DNA of 64,000 nucleotides from Curtanaerobium respiraculi (GCF_024609215.1 NZ_JANIPD030000034.1:163824-227823); one strand, 5' to 3'; shown: positions 1-9,939, numbered from the stretch's first letter. Made by a program: numbers and translations. Notes: generated from the sequence alone by a model not told the origin.

Positions 1-322
1 CGCAGTCGACGCGGTCGGTCTTCACCTTGCCGAGGTTCTTGAACTTGCGCATCGCGTCAGTCTGTATGGGGTTTATGACCACGACGTCGTAGCCGGCGGC
101 CGTGAGCGCGCAGAAGCACGCCAGCCAGTAATGGCCGGTCGCCTCCATGCCCACGAGCACGTCGGATTTGTCGTCGGCAAGCCCCTCGAGGTAGGACACG
201 CACCCCTCGAAGCCGGCGGAGGAGTTCTTGAACCCCATCGGCTTCGAGGCTGTTCTGCCTTTCTCGTCCACCGAGCCGACCCAGTGGTCGTATTTGGCTA
301 TGTCGATGCCAGCGTAGAGCAT
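1..322 (-). CDS. IS110-family transposase, N-terminal part (cut by window start)
   Basis: This is the first 107 codons of a DEDD-type transposase of the IS110 family; the rest lies left of the window. The N-terminus reads MLYAGIDIAKYDHWVG, with the first catalytic Asp in GIDIAK. About 60 residues on is GMEATGHYW, carrying the family's conserved Glu, then INPIQTDAMRKFKN and KTDRVD, the latter holding the next acidic residue. These are the hallmarks of the RuvC-like DEDD domain. The ATG at 322 was chosen because the family motif starts a few residues after it. In IS110-group elements the non-coding end that specifies the bridge RNA lies upstream of the transposase, here to the right of 322. Whether the C-terminal Ser domain is intact cannot be seen. 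Confidence 0.9.
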   Translation of the reverse strand, partial: MLYAGIDIAKYDHWVGSVDEKGRTASKPMGFKNSSAGFEGCVSYLEGLADDKSDVLVGMEATGHYWLACFCALTAAGYDVVVINPIQTDAMRKFKNLGKVKTDRVDC

Positions 323-560
323 CCCGGATGCCTCCGTTCCAATCGCGGCAGGCACCCTGCTCGACCGCCCGGGCCCACAACCTCCTGCAAGAGATGCGAG
401 GTAGCCGAGAATCTTCAAGGCTCCGTCATCCAGCTTATCCGTGGACCGCCCCGGGCGGGGCAGGCCGTCATTCTTTCTCGCGAGGTCGAAAGCCTCAGGA
501 AACAGACGGACGTGCCTGCCTAGCCGGTCATGCAGCACATTCTGAACGGTTCGATTGAAG
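323..560. other. Non-coding end of the IS110 element; candidate bridge RNA region
   Basis: No open frame here has a credible start or family match. The stretch directly precedes the IS110 transposase start and contains a strong GC-rich inverted repeat (CCGCCCCG / CGGGGC around 450-465). In IS110-type elements the bridge RNA that pairs with target and donor DNA is made from the non-coding end upstream of the transposase. Placement is inferred; the element's outer boundary is not visible. Confidence 0.35.
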
Positions 561-978
561 CGGTCAAAATGCGATGAACTAACTATAGGAGGAAACTTTG
601 GAAGCCAAGGGCCAATCAACAAGGCTAATCGCGTTTTCCCCTCCCAGTTACTTCCCTCAGCGCCAAATAGATCGGATAATCGCAAACGCCGTCTCTGGGA
701 AACCGCAATCGAATCATCCAATTGGCTTCTAACCAGCGAAAATGGCATGGACATCAGCAGATCGATTTGGTTCAGCATTCGCGAAATGCGATTTGCCTCT
801 ATAAATGGCGCAGATGTGCGGGATGCTCTCGGGAAAATGCGATTATCCCCTATATCTGGCGCACACGACTTGGATTGCATGGTGACCTTCTCCCTTGGTA
901 CTGACTCTATCGCGTACCAGGTAAATCCAGCCTGAACATCTGCATTGAACAGATGCCTCTGCTTGAATTCGCCTTTCG
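561..978. other. Intergenic region without a supportable gene
   Basis: The stretch is less GC-rich than its surroundings. It has open frames of up to 126 codons on the plus strand, but none shows a ribosome binding site, a known motif or normal codon use. It contains a degenerate direct repeat (listed separately) and otherwise looks like decayed or rearranged DNA next to an insertion sequence. Confidence 0.4.
784..863. repeat. Degenerate direct repeat, two 29-bp copies with period 51
   Basis: Copies at 784-812 and 835-863 share AAATGCGATT, then CC-CTATA, then TGGCGCA, differing at a handful of bases between these blocks. A shorter match to the first block (AAATGCGAT) occurs near 568. The function is unknown; they may be binding sites or remnants of a repeated element. 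Confidence 0.6.
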
Positions 979-1068
979 CCCGAAGAGGTCTCAGCACCCG
1001 AAGAGGCCTCAGCGCCCGAAGAGGCCTCAGCGCCCGAAGAGGCCTCAGCGCCCGAAGAGGCCTCAGCG
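979..1068. repeat. 18-bp tandem repeat, five copies
   Basis: The unit CCCGAAGAGGCCTCAGCG is repeated five times head to tail (979-996, 997-1014, 1015-1032, 1033-1050, 1051-1068). The last three or four copies are identical and the first differs at two positions. The period is a multiple of three, and the minus-strand frame reads a run of Ala-Glu-Ala-Ser-Ser-Gly units, so it may be left over from a low-complexity protein tail. No start codon or complete gene around it can be supported. Confidence 0.9.
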
Positions 1069-1127
1069 TCCTCCGGCGGCGACCGACTGGCTAGAGGCTA
1101 ATCGGCCCGTAAGTCAAGGGGGAGGTC

Positions 1128-1190
1128 CGATCCGCATGGCCCTCCCTCACCAAAAGGGGCTTCGATCCGCATGACCCTCCCTCACCAAAA
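1128..1190. repeat. 28-bp tandem duplication (period 35) beside the adk terminator
   Basis: Copies at 1128-1155 and 1163-1190 differ at one base: CGATCCGCATG, then G or A, then CCCTCCCTCACCAAAA. The second copy runs directly into the adk terminator stem. It looks like a recent local duplication. Confidence 0.85.
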
Positions 1191-1218
1191 AGCCCTCCGG
1201 CGCGGACGGCGGAGGGCT
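1187..1218 (-). terminator. Rho-independent terminator of adk
   Basis: Read on the minus strand, a GC-rich stem (GCCCTCCG / CGGAGGGC arms) closes a short loop and is followed by a T run, about 30 bases after the adk stop codon. Confidence 0.85.
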
Positions 1219-1247
1219 TGGGGGCCATGTTGGCGTAACGCGAAAAA

Positions 1248-1877
1248 TTAGAACCCGAGGGTCTTCTCCACGTCGGCGAAGACGACCTCGACGTCGCGAT
1301 CGCCGTCGATGGCAACGAGCTTGTCGCTGCCCTTGTAGTAATCGACCAGCGGTGCCGTGGACTTCTGGTACACGTCCAGACGGTTGCGCACCGTCGCCTC
1401 GTCGTCGTCGCCGCGCTGGTACATCTCGCCACCGCATTTGGGGCAGGTGGGGCCGTCGGCGACGGATCCGATATACCCGCAGACGCGGCATGTGCGGCGG
1501 CTGGTCAGGCGCCCCACGATGACTTCCGGCGCCACGTCGATGAGCAGCGCCGCATCCAGCGGGCGATCCAGGCTGGAAAGCATGGTGTCAAGCGCAACCG
1601 CCTGGGTGGTGGTGCGGGGGAATCCGTCGAAGATGACGCCTGCCTGGGTATCGGGCTGCTGGATCCGCTCCTTCATCAGGTCGATGATCAACTCGTCGGG
1701 AACAAGCTCGCCGGCATCCATGTAGCGCTTGGCCTTCTGGCCGAGCTCGGTCTGGTTAGCGACGGCGGCGCGCAGAATATCACCCGTGCTGATATGGCAC
1801 AGGCCGTTTTTTTCAACCAGCTTCGCTGCTTGCGTGCCCTTCCCTGCACCCGGTGCGCCAAGCAAAACGATATTCAT
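1248..1877 (-). CDS. adk: Adenylate kinase
   Basis: Adenylate kinase converts ATP plus AMP to two ADP in the cytoplasm. The protein has the P-loop GAPGAGKGTQ at residues 7-16, the AMP-site segment STGDILR, GFPRTTTQ, and a zinc-type LID with Cys130, Cys133, Cys145 and Cys148 (CRVCG and CPKCG). The length of 209 residues is normal. The ATG at 1877 is preferred over one six bases upstream because the GGAAGGA ribosome binding site directly abuts the upstream codon but sits six bases before this one. In most bacteria adk follows secY at the end of the ribosomal spc operon. Here it follows rplW after a 240-base gap, so the usual neighbours are missing. It is closed by its own terminator. Confidence 0.97.
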   Translation of the reverse strand: MNIVLLGAPGAGKGTQAAKLVEKNGLCHISTGDILRAAVANQTELGQKAKRYMDAGELVPDELIIDLMKERIQQPDTQAGVIFDGFPRTTTQAVALDTMLSSLDRPLDAALLIDVAPEVIVGRLTSRRTCRVCGYIGSVADGPTCPKCGGEMYQRGDDDEATVRNRLDVYQKSTAPLVDYYKGSDKLVAIDGDRDVEVVFADVEKTLGF

Positions 1878-2007
1878 ATCCATTCCTTCCGCGAGATGTC
1901 GAAAAAACTCCTTTTAACATCTTACCCGAGCCAAGCAGGACAATGCGGAAATGTAAGCCAGTGGACGGAAAAAATTAAGTGCGGCTACCATCCCGAAAAT
2001 ACGGAAA

Positions 2008-2094
2008 GGACCCCGGGGAGATGCGTCTGAACCGCGCCTCCGAATCTTGGTTTCGTTTGTCCAAGAACTGGGGTGCAGTTCAGTCCCGGGGTCC
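2008..2094. repeat. Long imperfect palindrome between rplW and adk (MITE- or IS3-end-like)
   Basis: Outer arms GGACCCCGGG / CCCGGGGTCC at 2008 and 2085 enclose an inner imperfect palindrome (2027-2083) with arms CTGAACCGC / GCAGTTCAG and TCTTGG / CCAAGA. The inner ends (TGAACTGCACCCC and TTGGACAAAC on the minus strand) resemble terminal repeats of IS150/IS3-type elements, as if two ends had been joined with nothing between them. It could also act as a terminator for the ribosomal operon; the T run is weak. Confidence 0.6.
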
Positions 2095-2120
2095 TCCCTC
2101 AAGCGGGGAAACGGATGCGT

Positions 2121-2405
2121 CTACGCGCTGAACAGCTCGATGGAATCGCCTTCCTGGAGCGTGACCATGGCCTTCTTCCAGGTGCGGGTGTAACCCGGCT
2201 GAACGCGGACGCGCTTCGGCTTGGGCTTCACGTTCAGGGTGTTCACCTTGACGACCTTCACGTTGAATATCGCCTCGACCGCCTGGGCGATCTCGATCTT
2301 ATTGGCGGTCTTCGCCACCTCGAACGTGTACACGTTGCTCTCCATCATGTCGTAGCTATGCTCCGTGATGACGGGGCGGATGATGACTTCGCGGGGATCC
2401 TTCAT
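2121..2405 (-). CDS. rplW: Ribosomal protein uL23
   Basis: L23 binds 23S rRNA at the exit of the ribosomal peptide tunnel and docks trigger factor and SRP. The 94-residue protein opens with [18 protein letters not shown] and has the family segment [29 protein letters not shown] followed by KPKPKRV. The start codon overlaps the rplD stop (TAATG), indicating translational coupling. It is the last ribosomal gene here. rplB, which normally follows directly, is absent and replaced by a palindrome and adk. Confidence 0.97.
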   Translation of the reverse strand: MKDPREVIIRPVITEHSYDMMESNVYTFEVAKTANKIEIAQAVEAIFNVKVVKVNTLNVKPKPKRVRVQPGYTRTWKKAMVTLQEGDSIELFSA

Positions 2406-3028
2406 TATGCGAGCACCTCCTCGATGCGCTTCAGGGCCTCGACGGTGATGACGAGGTTCTTGTTGTCCAGGAAATCGTAGGTGTTCATCATGCTCGCGGG
2501 AATGACCGTGACCTTGGGCAGGTTGCGGAAGGACAGGTACGCGTTCACATCCTCATCGCCGATGATGAGCGTGGTGCGGCCCTCGATGCCGAGCGCCTTG
2601 AAGGCGGCCACGGCGGCCTTGGTCTTGGGTTCTTCGAAGCCGAACCCGTCGACCACCACCAGCTCGCCATCGGCGAGCTTGGCGGAAAGCGCACTGCGCA
2701 TGGAGAGCTTGATCTCCTTGTTGTTCACGCGAAACGCGTAGCTGCGGGGATGCGGGCCGAACACGACGCCGCCGCCGGCCCACTGGGGGGCGCGAATCGT
2801 GCCCTGGCGGGCATGGCCCGTGCCCTTCTGGCGCCACGGTTTCCTGCCGCCGCCGCGGACCTGGCCGCGCGTCTTGGTGTCGTGCGTGCCCTGACGCCAG
2901 CCGGCGCGCTGGGCGCGGACGACCTGGTGCATGACGGGAATGTTCGGCTCGATGCCGAACACCGCGGCGTTCAAGTCGATGCTCTCGACCGCCTCGCCGC
3001 TCGCGTTCTTCATTTCAATGGTTGCCAT
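2405..3028 (-). CDS. rplD: Ribosomal protein uL4
   Basis: L4 is a large-subunit protein lining the peptide tunnel; in several bacteria it also represses its own operon. The 207-residue sequence contains the typical loop [40 protein letters not shown] in its basic extension and the C-terminal region [20 protein letters not shown]. It lies 24 bases after rplC and overlaps rplW by one base. Length and start (MATIEM) are as expected. Confidence 0.97.
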   Translation of the reverse strand: MATIEMKNASGEAVESIDLNAAVFGIEPNIPVMHQVVRAQRAGWRQGTHDTKTRGQVRGGGRKPWRQKGTGHARQGTIRAPQWAGGGVVFGPHPRSYAFRVNNKEIKLSMRSALSAKLADGELVVVDGFGFEEPKTKAAVAAFKALGIEGRTTLIIGDEDVNAYLSFRNLPKVTVIPASMMNTYDFLDNKNLVITVEALKRIEEVLA

Positions 3029-3052
3029 AGTTTCAAAACTCCTTGGGCGCTA

Positions 3053-3673
3053 CTAGACCAGGCGGACGCGGACCGTGGCGTTCTTGCCACCGGGCAGCGC
3101 ACCCTTGATCAGGATCAGGTTCTGTTCTTCGTCGACGCGCACGACCTCAAGGTTCTTCACCGTGACGGTGTCGCAGCCCATGCGACCGGGAAGGCGGAGG
3201 CCCTTCAGCACGCGGGACGGGGTGGCGCACATGCCGACCGAACCGGGAGCGCGGTGGAAGTGCGCGCCATGGCCGCCCGGCCCGCCGGCGAAGCCGTAGC
3301 GCTTCATGACGCCGGCGAAGCCCTTGCCCTTGCTGGTGCCGGTGACGTCGACCAGCTTCGTATCGGCGAAGTTGGCGACGGTCACGGTGTCGCCGGCCTT
3401 GTACTCGGACGCGTCGTCCACGCGGACCTCGCGCAGATGGCGCACGGGCTCGACGCCCAGCTTGCCGAAGTGGCCGGCCATGGGCCGGTTCACCTTCTTG
3501 GCCTTGATGGCGCCGAACCCGAGCTGCACGGCATCGTATCCGTCGGTCTCGGCGGTCTTCACCTGGCAGACGGTGTTCGGAGCGGCCTGCACGACCGTTA
3601 CGGGAACGACCTTGTCGTCCTCGGTGAATACCTGGGTCATGCCCAGCTTGGTTCCGTAGATTGCATCAATCAT
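3053..3673 (-). CDS. rplC: Ribosomal protein uL3
   Basis: L3 nucleates assembly of the large subunit and reaches toward the peptidyl transferase centre. The 206 residues start [16 protein letters not shown] and contain the diagnostic block [14 protein letters not shown], then HRAPGSVG and [13 protein letters not shown]. It is separated from rpsJ by 15 bases, inside the S10 portion of the operon. Confidence 0.97.
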   Translation of the reverse strand: MIDAIYGTKLGMTQVFTEDDKVVPVTVVQAAPNTVCQVKTAETDGYDAVQLGFGAIKAKKVNRPMAGHFGKLGVEPVRHLREVRVDDASEYKAGDTVTVANFADTKLVDVTGTSKGKGFAGVMKRYGFAGGPGGHGAHFHRAPGSVGMCATPSRVLKGLRLPGRMGCDTVTVKNLEVVRVDEEQNLILIKGALPGGKNATVRVRLV

Positions 3674-3688
3674 GCTTTTCGTACCCTC

Positions 3689-3997
3689 CTAGAGCTTGAT
3701 CTCGATATCGACGCCGGCGGGGAGATCAAGACGCATCAGGGAGTCGACCGTGTTGGGGGTCGGCTCGAGGATGTCGATCAGGCGCTTGTGCGTGCGCATT
3801 TCGAACTGTTCACGGGAGTCCTTGTCAACGTGCGGGCCCTTCACGACGCAGTACATGTTGCGCTCGGTGGGCAGCGGGATGGGGCCGGACACCTTGGCAC
3901 CGGTCTTCTGGGCGGTGTCGACGATGAGCTTCGTGGACTGATCCACGATCTCGTGATCGTAGCCCTTCAGGCGGATGCGAATCTTTTGATTAGCCAC
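3689..3997 (-). CDS. rpsJ: Ribosomal protein uS10
   Basis: S10 is a head protein of the 30S subunit and, as NusE, a partner in transcription antitermination. The 102 residues ([19 protein letters not shown], then [10 protein letters not shown] and RTHKRLIDI) match the family throughout. In this organism rpsJ directly follows fusA with a 43-base gap, so the str and S10 operons appear joined; no tuf gene lies between them. Confidence 0.97.
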   Translation of the reverse strand: MANQKIRIRLKGYDHEIVDQSTKLIVDTAQKTGAKVSGPIPLPTERNMYCVVKGPHVDKDSREQFEMRTHKRLIDILEPTPNTVDSLMRLDLPAGVDIEIKL

Positions 3998-4040
3998 TGT
4001 AAGTTACCTCCAATTAGAAGCGGTTGCACGGCGAAGGGGC

Positions 4041-6149
<2,109 letters not shown>

Positions 6150-6161
6150 TCCGAACCTGCC

Positions 6162-6632
6162 TTAGAAGCGATAGTGCGAGAACGCACGGTTCGACTCGGC
6201 CATCTTGTACAGATCCTCGCGGCGCTTCACGGAAGCGCCCTGGTTCTCGGCGGCGTCCATGATCTCGGCGGCGAGGCGCTGCTTCATGGTGTGCTCCTTG
6301 CGCTTGCGGCTGAAATCGACCAGCCAGCGGATGGCGAGCGTCTGGGCGCGGCGGGAGTTGACCTCCATGGGCACCTGGTAGGTGGCGCCGCCGACGCGCT
6401 TGGGCTTCACCTCCAGCGTGGGGCGCACGTTGTCCATTGCCTTCTTGAAGACGGCCAGGGGATCGTCGCCGGTCTTCTGGGCGACGATGTCGAACGCACC
6501 GTAGACGATGCCTTCGGCGGTGGATTTCTTGCCATTCAGCAGGATTTTGTTGATGAGCTGGGTGACCAGCCGATTGTTGTAAACGGCATCCGCCTGCACT
6601 TCACGGCGGGTAGCTGCTGCACGACGCGGCAT
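6162..6632 (-). CDS. rpsG: Ribosomal protein uS7
   Basis: S7 is a primary 16S rRNA binder that organises the 30S head and contacts the E-site tRNA. The 156-residue sequence has [19 protein letters not shown] at its N-terminus and the block [11 protein letters not shown]-like [14 protein letters not shown], ending in [19 protein letters not shown]. Position between rpsL and fusA is the universal str-operon order. Confidence 0.97.
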   Translation of the reverse strand: MPRRAAATRREVQADAVYNNRLVTQLINKILLNGKKSTAEGIVYGAFDIVAQKTGDDPLAVFKKAMDNVRPTLEVKPKRVGGATYQVPMEVNSRRAQTLAIRWLVDFSRKRKEHTMKQRLAAEIMDAAENQGASVKRREDLYKMAESNRAFSHYRF

Positions 6633-6672
6633 AAAGCTTCCTTCCTTACTTCTCTTCGATCGGGTCTACTGC

Positions 6673-7047
6673 TTAGTTCTTGGGCTTCTTCGCGCCATAG
6701 CGGCTACGCGCCTGGCGGCGGTCGTTGACGGCAGCGCAGTCAAGGGCGCCGCGGATGACCTTGTAGCGCACGCCGGGGAGGTCCTTCACGCGGCCGCCGC
6801 GGATGAGCACCATGCTGTGCTCCTGCAGGTTGTGCCCCTCGCCCGGGATGTAGGCGGTGACTTCCATGCCGTTGACCAGACGCACGCGCGCGACCTTGCG
6901 CAGCGCGGAGTTCGGCTTCTTGGGGGTGGTGGTGTACACGCGCGTGCACACGCCGCGCTTCTGGGAATTGCCCTTCAGCGCCGGGGTCTTCTTGTTCTCG
7001 ACATGGGAATGGCGGCCCTTGCGGACCAGCTGGTTAATAGTAGGCAA
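6673..7047 (-). CDS. rpsL: Ribosomal protein uS12
   Basis: S12 is the decoding-centre protein in which streptomycin resistance mutations arise. The 124 residues begin [12 protein letters not shown] and carry [15 protein letters not shown] and the loop [22 protein letters not shown], with the Lys of TPKKPNS unchanged, so the sequence predicts a drug-sensitive form. It is the first gene of the operon. rpoC, often upstream in other bacteria, is not seen in the 390 bases before it. Confidence 0.97.
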   Translation of the reverse strand: MPTINQLVRKGRHSHVENKKTPALKGNSQKRGVCTRVYTTTPKKPNSALRKVARVRLVNGMEVTAYIPGEGHNLQEHSMVLIRGGRVKDLPGVRYKVIRGALDCAAVNDRRQARSRYGAKKPKN

Positions 7048-7179
7048 GATTCACTCCTTCTTGTTTCAACGGCAGGCGGTCGGGCCCGCCGCGGTTCCAG
7101 CCTTTAACCTTGGCACTTACGAGTGCGTTCAGCTGCTGCGCACGCGAAAGCAAGCGCCCCTCTCGGGACGCGAAGTGGT

Positions 7180-7208
7180 ACTTTAGCACCGCGATATGGG
7201 AGCGTCAA
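7180..7208 (-). promoter_or_regulatory. Sigma-70 promoter of the rpsL operon
   Basis: On the minus strand TTGACG (7203-7208) is separated by 17 bases from TAAAGT (7180-7185), about 135 bases upstream of the rpsL start. It is one of the best -35/-10 pairs in the window, as expected for a ribosomal operon. Confidence 0.75.
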
Positions 7209-7402
7209 ACGCCACGCATCCGGGCGTATCTATTCCCTTTCAATCACGAGATCCCAGGTCAGAGCATTGGATGGACAAGCATACACGCTTCTGCGACATG
7301 TCCTCCCCGAAATCTTCAAACAACGGGGAGGCACATCCTCGACCGTCGGCGAAAAGCAATGCCCGTCAAGCCGCATTCCACGCCACTTCCCCGCGAAATT
7401 GC

Positions 7403-7408
7403 TACAAT
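7403..7408 (+). promoter_or_regulatory. Extended -10 promoter of the universal stress gene
   Basis: TACAAT preceded by TG plus one base gives an extended -10 element, 35 bases before the chosen start codon at 7444. No good -35 is seen. Confidence 0.45.
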
Positions 7409-7443
7409 ACGCATATCACCACATCGAAGAAGGGATGCACGCC

Positions 7444-7881
7444 ATGTCCTCTGAATACAAGCGGATCTTCGCAGCACTTGACGGCTCGGCCGCACAGGTA
7501 GACATCGCCCGCAAGGCAATCGCCCTCGCCGCAGACAACCATGCGGCGCTGCGCTTCGGACATGTGGTCGATGCCGTTCCCAGCGAGGCGAGCGCCGTGA
7601 ACTTCTACGATCTGTGCGAGCACGCCAAGGAGCGCATCACGCGGGAGCTCGGCGATATGCTCGAGGAGGCGAAGAGCAACGACGGCATCCCCAGCGTCGA
7701 GGTCGCCGTCGAGGCGGGCAGCATCATCGACACATTGGACAACCTGCTCATCGCTCCCTTCTCCCCCGATTTGGTGGTTTGCGGCGCACGCGGGCTTTCG
7801 AGCATCCGCTACGCGTTCGTCGGCAGCGTGAGCACCCACCTCATCCGCACCCAGCAGTGCGACGTGCTGGTCGTGAAGTAA
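7444..7881 (+). CDS. Universal stress protein, UspA family
   Basis: A cytoplasmic UspA-fold protein of 145 residues, a family that supports survival under stress, often by binding ATP. It starts MSSEYKRIFAALDGSAAQ, with the Asp of the nucleotide site in ALDGS. It ends with GARGLSSIRYAFVGSVST, which fits the ATP-binding pattern G-x2-G-x9-G-S/T. The ATG at 7444 is preferred over the one at 7435 because the GAAGAAGGG binding site directly abuts the upstream codon and lies nine bases from this one. It is divergent from rpsL and convergent with the next gene. Confidence 0.9.
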   Translation: MSSEYKRIFAALDGSAAQVDIARKAIALAADNHAALRFGHVVDAVPSEASAVNFYDLCEHAKERITRELGDMLEEAKSNDGIPSVEVAVEAGSIIDTLDNLLIAPFSPDLVVCGARGLSSIRYAFVGSVSTHLIRTQQCDVLVVK

Positions 7882-7891
7882 CGTAGGCGAA

Positions 7892-7916
7892 CGCGCGGGC
7901 GTCTGCCAGCCGCGCG
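7892..7916. terminator. Hairpin between convergent usp and alcohol dehydrogenase genes
   Basis: CGCGCGG and CCGCGCG arms close an 11-base loop in the 41-base gap between two convergent stop codons. It lacks a T run, so intrinsic termination is only inferred. Confidence 0.45.
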
Positions 7917-7922
7917 CCGGCG

Positions 7923-8876
7923 CTAATCGATGACTGCGACGAGGCGGCCTTTGACCTCGCCCGCCCTCAGCCTCTTCAGGCCCTCGCCCACCTCTTCCAA
8001 GCCCACCTCCGTGAGCTGCGGCCGCAGCCGTCCCGTGCCGAAGAGCTTGTACACGCCCTCGAGGTCGACGTTATCGCCGCTCATCGAGCCGAGCAGGCGT
8101 ATCTGCTTGGTGATGAGCAAATACGTGTTGATCGTGCTCTCGAGGACGCCCATCCCGACGACGACCACGGTGCCCATGTCGGCTACCGCCTCGATCGCGC
8201 CCGCCGTGGTGCTCCCGAAGCCCGCGTAGTCGATGATCAGCTCGGGAGCGTCGCCGGCCATATCGCGCACGTCTGAGCACACCTTCGCGCACTCGATCCT
8301 ACGCGCAAGGTCGCGCGCCTCCCCACTCACATCGGCCGCGTAGACCTCGCATCCGCGGATGACCGCCATCTGGGCGGCGAATTGCCCGAGGCCGCCGATG
8401 CCGATGATGCCGACCTTCATGCCTGGCTTTGCCTCGCCGACGGTGAAGAGCGCATGGTAGCTCGTGCAGCCGGCGTCGGCGCCCGCGGCGCCTTGCACGA
8501 AACTCACCGAATCGGGCAGGGCGACCAGCTGCTCCTGCGGCACCAGGCATTTCGTGGCGTATCCGCCGTCGCGATGGTATCCTATGGCCTCCCCCGTGGC
8601 TGCGTTGGTGGGATTGACGCCCACGCGATCCCCGACATTCCACCGGGTGACGCCCTCCCCCACCTCGGCGATGACGCCGGCGCATTCGCGTCCGAAGATG
8701 CACGGCGCCGCTTGGATGCTGCTCATCCAGCCTGCATCCTCGAGCGCCGCGGCGTCGGAATGGCACAGCCCTGCCGCCTTCACGTCGATGACGACCTCGC
8801 CCGGCACGGCGTGGGGGTCCTCCTTCTCGATGAGCCTCGGCTCCACTCCGGCCTCGGTGAACAGCCACCCTTTCAT
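7923..8876 (-). CDS. Zinc-binding alcohol dehydrogenase family (MDR superfamily)
   Basis: An oxidoreductase of the medium-chain dehydrogenase superfamily, 317 residues. The catalytic zinc site is visible as AAGLCHSDAAAL (Cys near residue 37) and FGRECAGVI, where the usual GHE is GRE, so one zinc ligand is changed; a third ligand may come from DAGCTSYHAL. The Rossmann motif GIIGIGGLGQFAAQMA is near residue 155. The four-cysteine structural zinc lobe between about residues 85 and 115 is missing (PTNAATGEAIGYHRDGG instead), which makes the protein shorter than classical ADHs. Substrate is unknown. It is a single gene, convergent with usp. Confidence 0.85.
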   Translation of the reverse strand: MKGWLFTEAGVEPRLIEKEDPHAVPGEVVIDVKAAGLCHSDAAALEDAGWMSSIQAAPCIFGRECAGVIAEVGEGVTRWNVGDRVGVNPTNAATGEAIGYHRDGGYATKCLVPQEQLVALPDSVSFVQGAAGADAGCTSYHALFTVGEAKPGMKVGIIGIGGLGQFAAQMAVIRGCEVYAADVSGEARDLARRIECAKVCSDVRDMAGDAPELIIDYAGFGSTTAGAIEAVADMGTVVVVGMGVLESTINTYLLITKQIRLLGSMSGDNVDLEGVYKLFGTGRLRPQLTEVGLEEVGEGLKRLRAGEVKGRLVAVID

Positions 8877-8982
8877 AGTTGCATCCTTTCATCGGGGATT
8901 CGCCGCCCGGCCGCAAGCGCCCGCGGGGATGGCAGGCCCCATGGCACCTTCCGGACGGCGCCTCCTCGCGCTCGTCCCCAGG

Positions 8983-9939
8983 CTATCTGAACAGTTTGTT
9001 GCGACGGAAGAAGATGATGGCGACCACCATCAGCACGAGCGACAGGATCAGGGGGAACAGCCAAGTATAGGCTATCGGCAGCCCTTCGACGTTCATGCCG
9101 TAGAAGCTGAACAATATCGTGGGAATGGCGAGCACGATGGTGACCACCGTGAGGGTCCGCATGACGGTGTTCAGATTATTGTTGATGACGCTGCTGAACG
9201 CGTCCATGGTGCCGTTCAGGATCGACGAGTAGATGGTGCTCATCTCGATTGCCTGCTTCAGCTCGATCGATACGTCTTCCAGCAGGTCCTTATCGTCCTG
9301 GTACAGGCGCACCACCCGGCCGTTGGCGATCTTCTGCAACGTCGCCTCGTCGGCGCGCAAGCTGGTGCTGAAGTACACGAGCGACTTCTCCAAGCCCAGC
9401 ATGCGAACGAGCTCGCCGTTCTGCATGGTCTTGTGGAGTGTCTTCTCGATCTTGATGAACTGCCGGTTGACGGTGCGCAGGTATCGCACGTAAGCCTGCG
9501 AGATCATCAGGAATATGCGCAGCAGGAAGCGCGTGCGCTGGTGGGTGTTGAACTCGCGCTCCTTGCCGCACGCGAAATGGTTCAAAACCGCGTTCTCGCG
9601 CAGGCTGATGGTGACGATCATGTCCTGGCTGCGCAGGAAGAGCACGGACAGGGGGTGGGTGTCGTACTGCATCATGTCGGGGTCCTCGGCCTCATCCTCG
9701 TCCTCCACGAACGGGCAGTCCAATATGACCAGCGTTTGGCCGGACTCGTCATCGTAGTCGACGTGGGAGCTTTCCTCGTCGTCCAGGGCGGCGCGCATGA
9801 ACGCCTCGTCGACGCCGAGGTCCTCGGTCAAAAACCTGCGGTCGTCCGCCGTCGGGGCGACGACGTTGACCCAGCATCCTTCCGTCGGAGTATCGACGGA
9901 ATGGAAGCCGATCTCATCGGTTAGAAAGCTCTCGATCAC
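8983..9939 (-). CDS. corA: CorA-family divalent cation transporter
   Basis: A membrane channel of the CorA family, which takes up Mg2+ or related metals. The protein has a large cytoplasmic N-domain, a long helix, and two C-terminal membrane segments; between them sits the signature FYGMNVEGLP (GMN motif). The C-terminus is basic (FFRRNKLFR). Translation is placed at the GTG at 9939 (VIESFLTDEIG), which has AAGGGG six bases upstream. A -10 box TATACT at 9976-9981 makes the longer upstream frame unlikely. Predicted length is 318 residues, typical for the family. Confidence 0.88.
   Translation of the reverse strand: MIESFLTDEIGFHSVDTPTEGCWVNVVAPTADDRRFLTEDLGVDEAFMRAALDDEESSHVDYDDESGQTLVILDCPFVEDEDEAEDPDMMQYDTHPLSVLFLRSQDMIVTISLRENAVLNHFACGKEREFNTHQRTRFLLRIFLMISQAYVRYLRTVNRQFIKIEKTLHKTMQNGELVRMLGLEKSLVYFSTSLRADEATLQKIANGRVVRLYQDDKDLLEDVSIELKQAIEMSTIYSSILNGTMDAFSSVINNNLNTVMRTLTVVTIVLAIPTILFSFYGMNVEGLPIAYTWLFPLILSLVLMVVAIIFFRRNKLFR

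Larger units (their letters stand above)
7048..7443. other. Divergent intergenic region between rpsL and usp
   Basis: This 396-base stretch carries the leftward promoter of the ribosomal operon (7180-7208) and the rightward promoter of the universal stress gene (near 7403). The 130-base leader between the ribosomal promoter and rpsL could hold regulatory structure, but I see no clear hairpin. No credible gene of its own is present. Confidence 0.6.

Noticed and set aside
555-935. Plus-strand open frame of 126 codons near the insertion sequence
   Set aside because: There is no family match and it spans the degenerate repeat, so coding is not supported.
979-1068. Possible CRISPR array
   Set aside because: The units are 18 bp and contiguous with no spacers, and no cas genes are present in the window.
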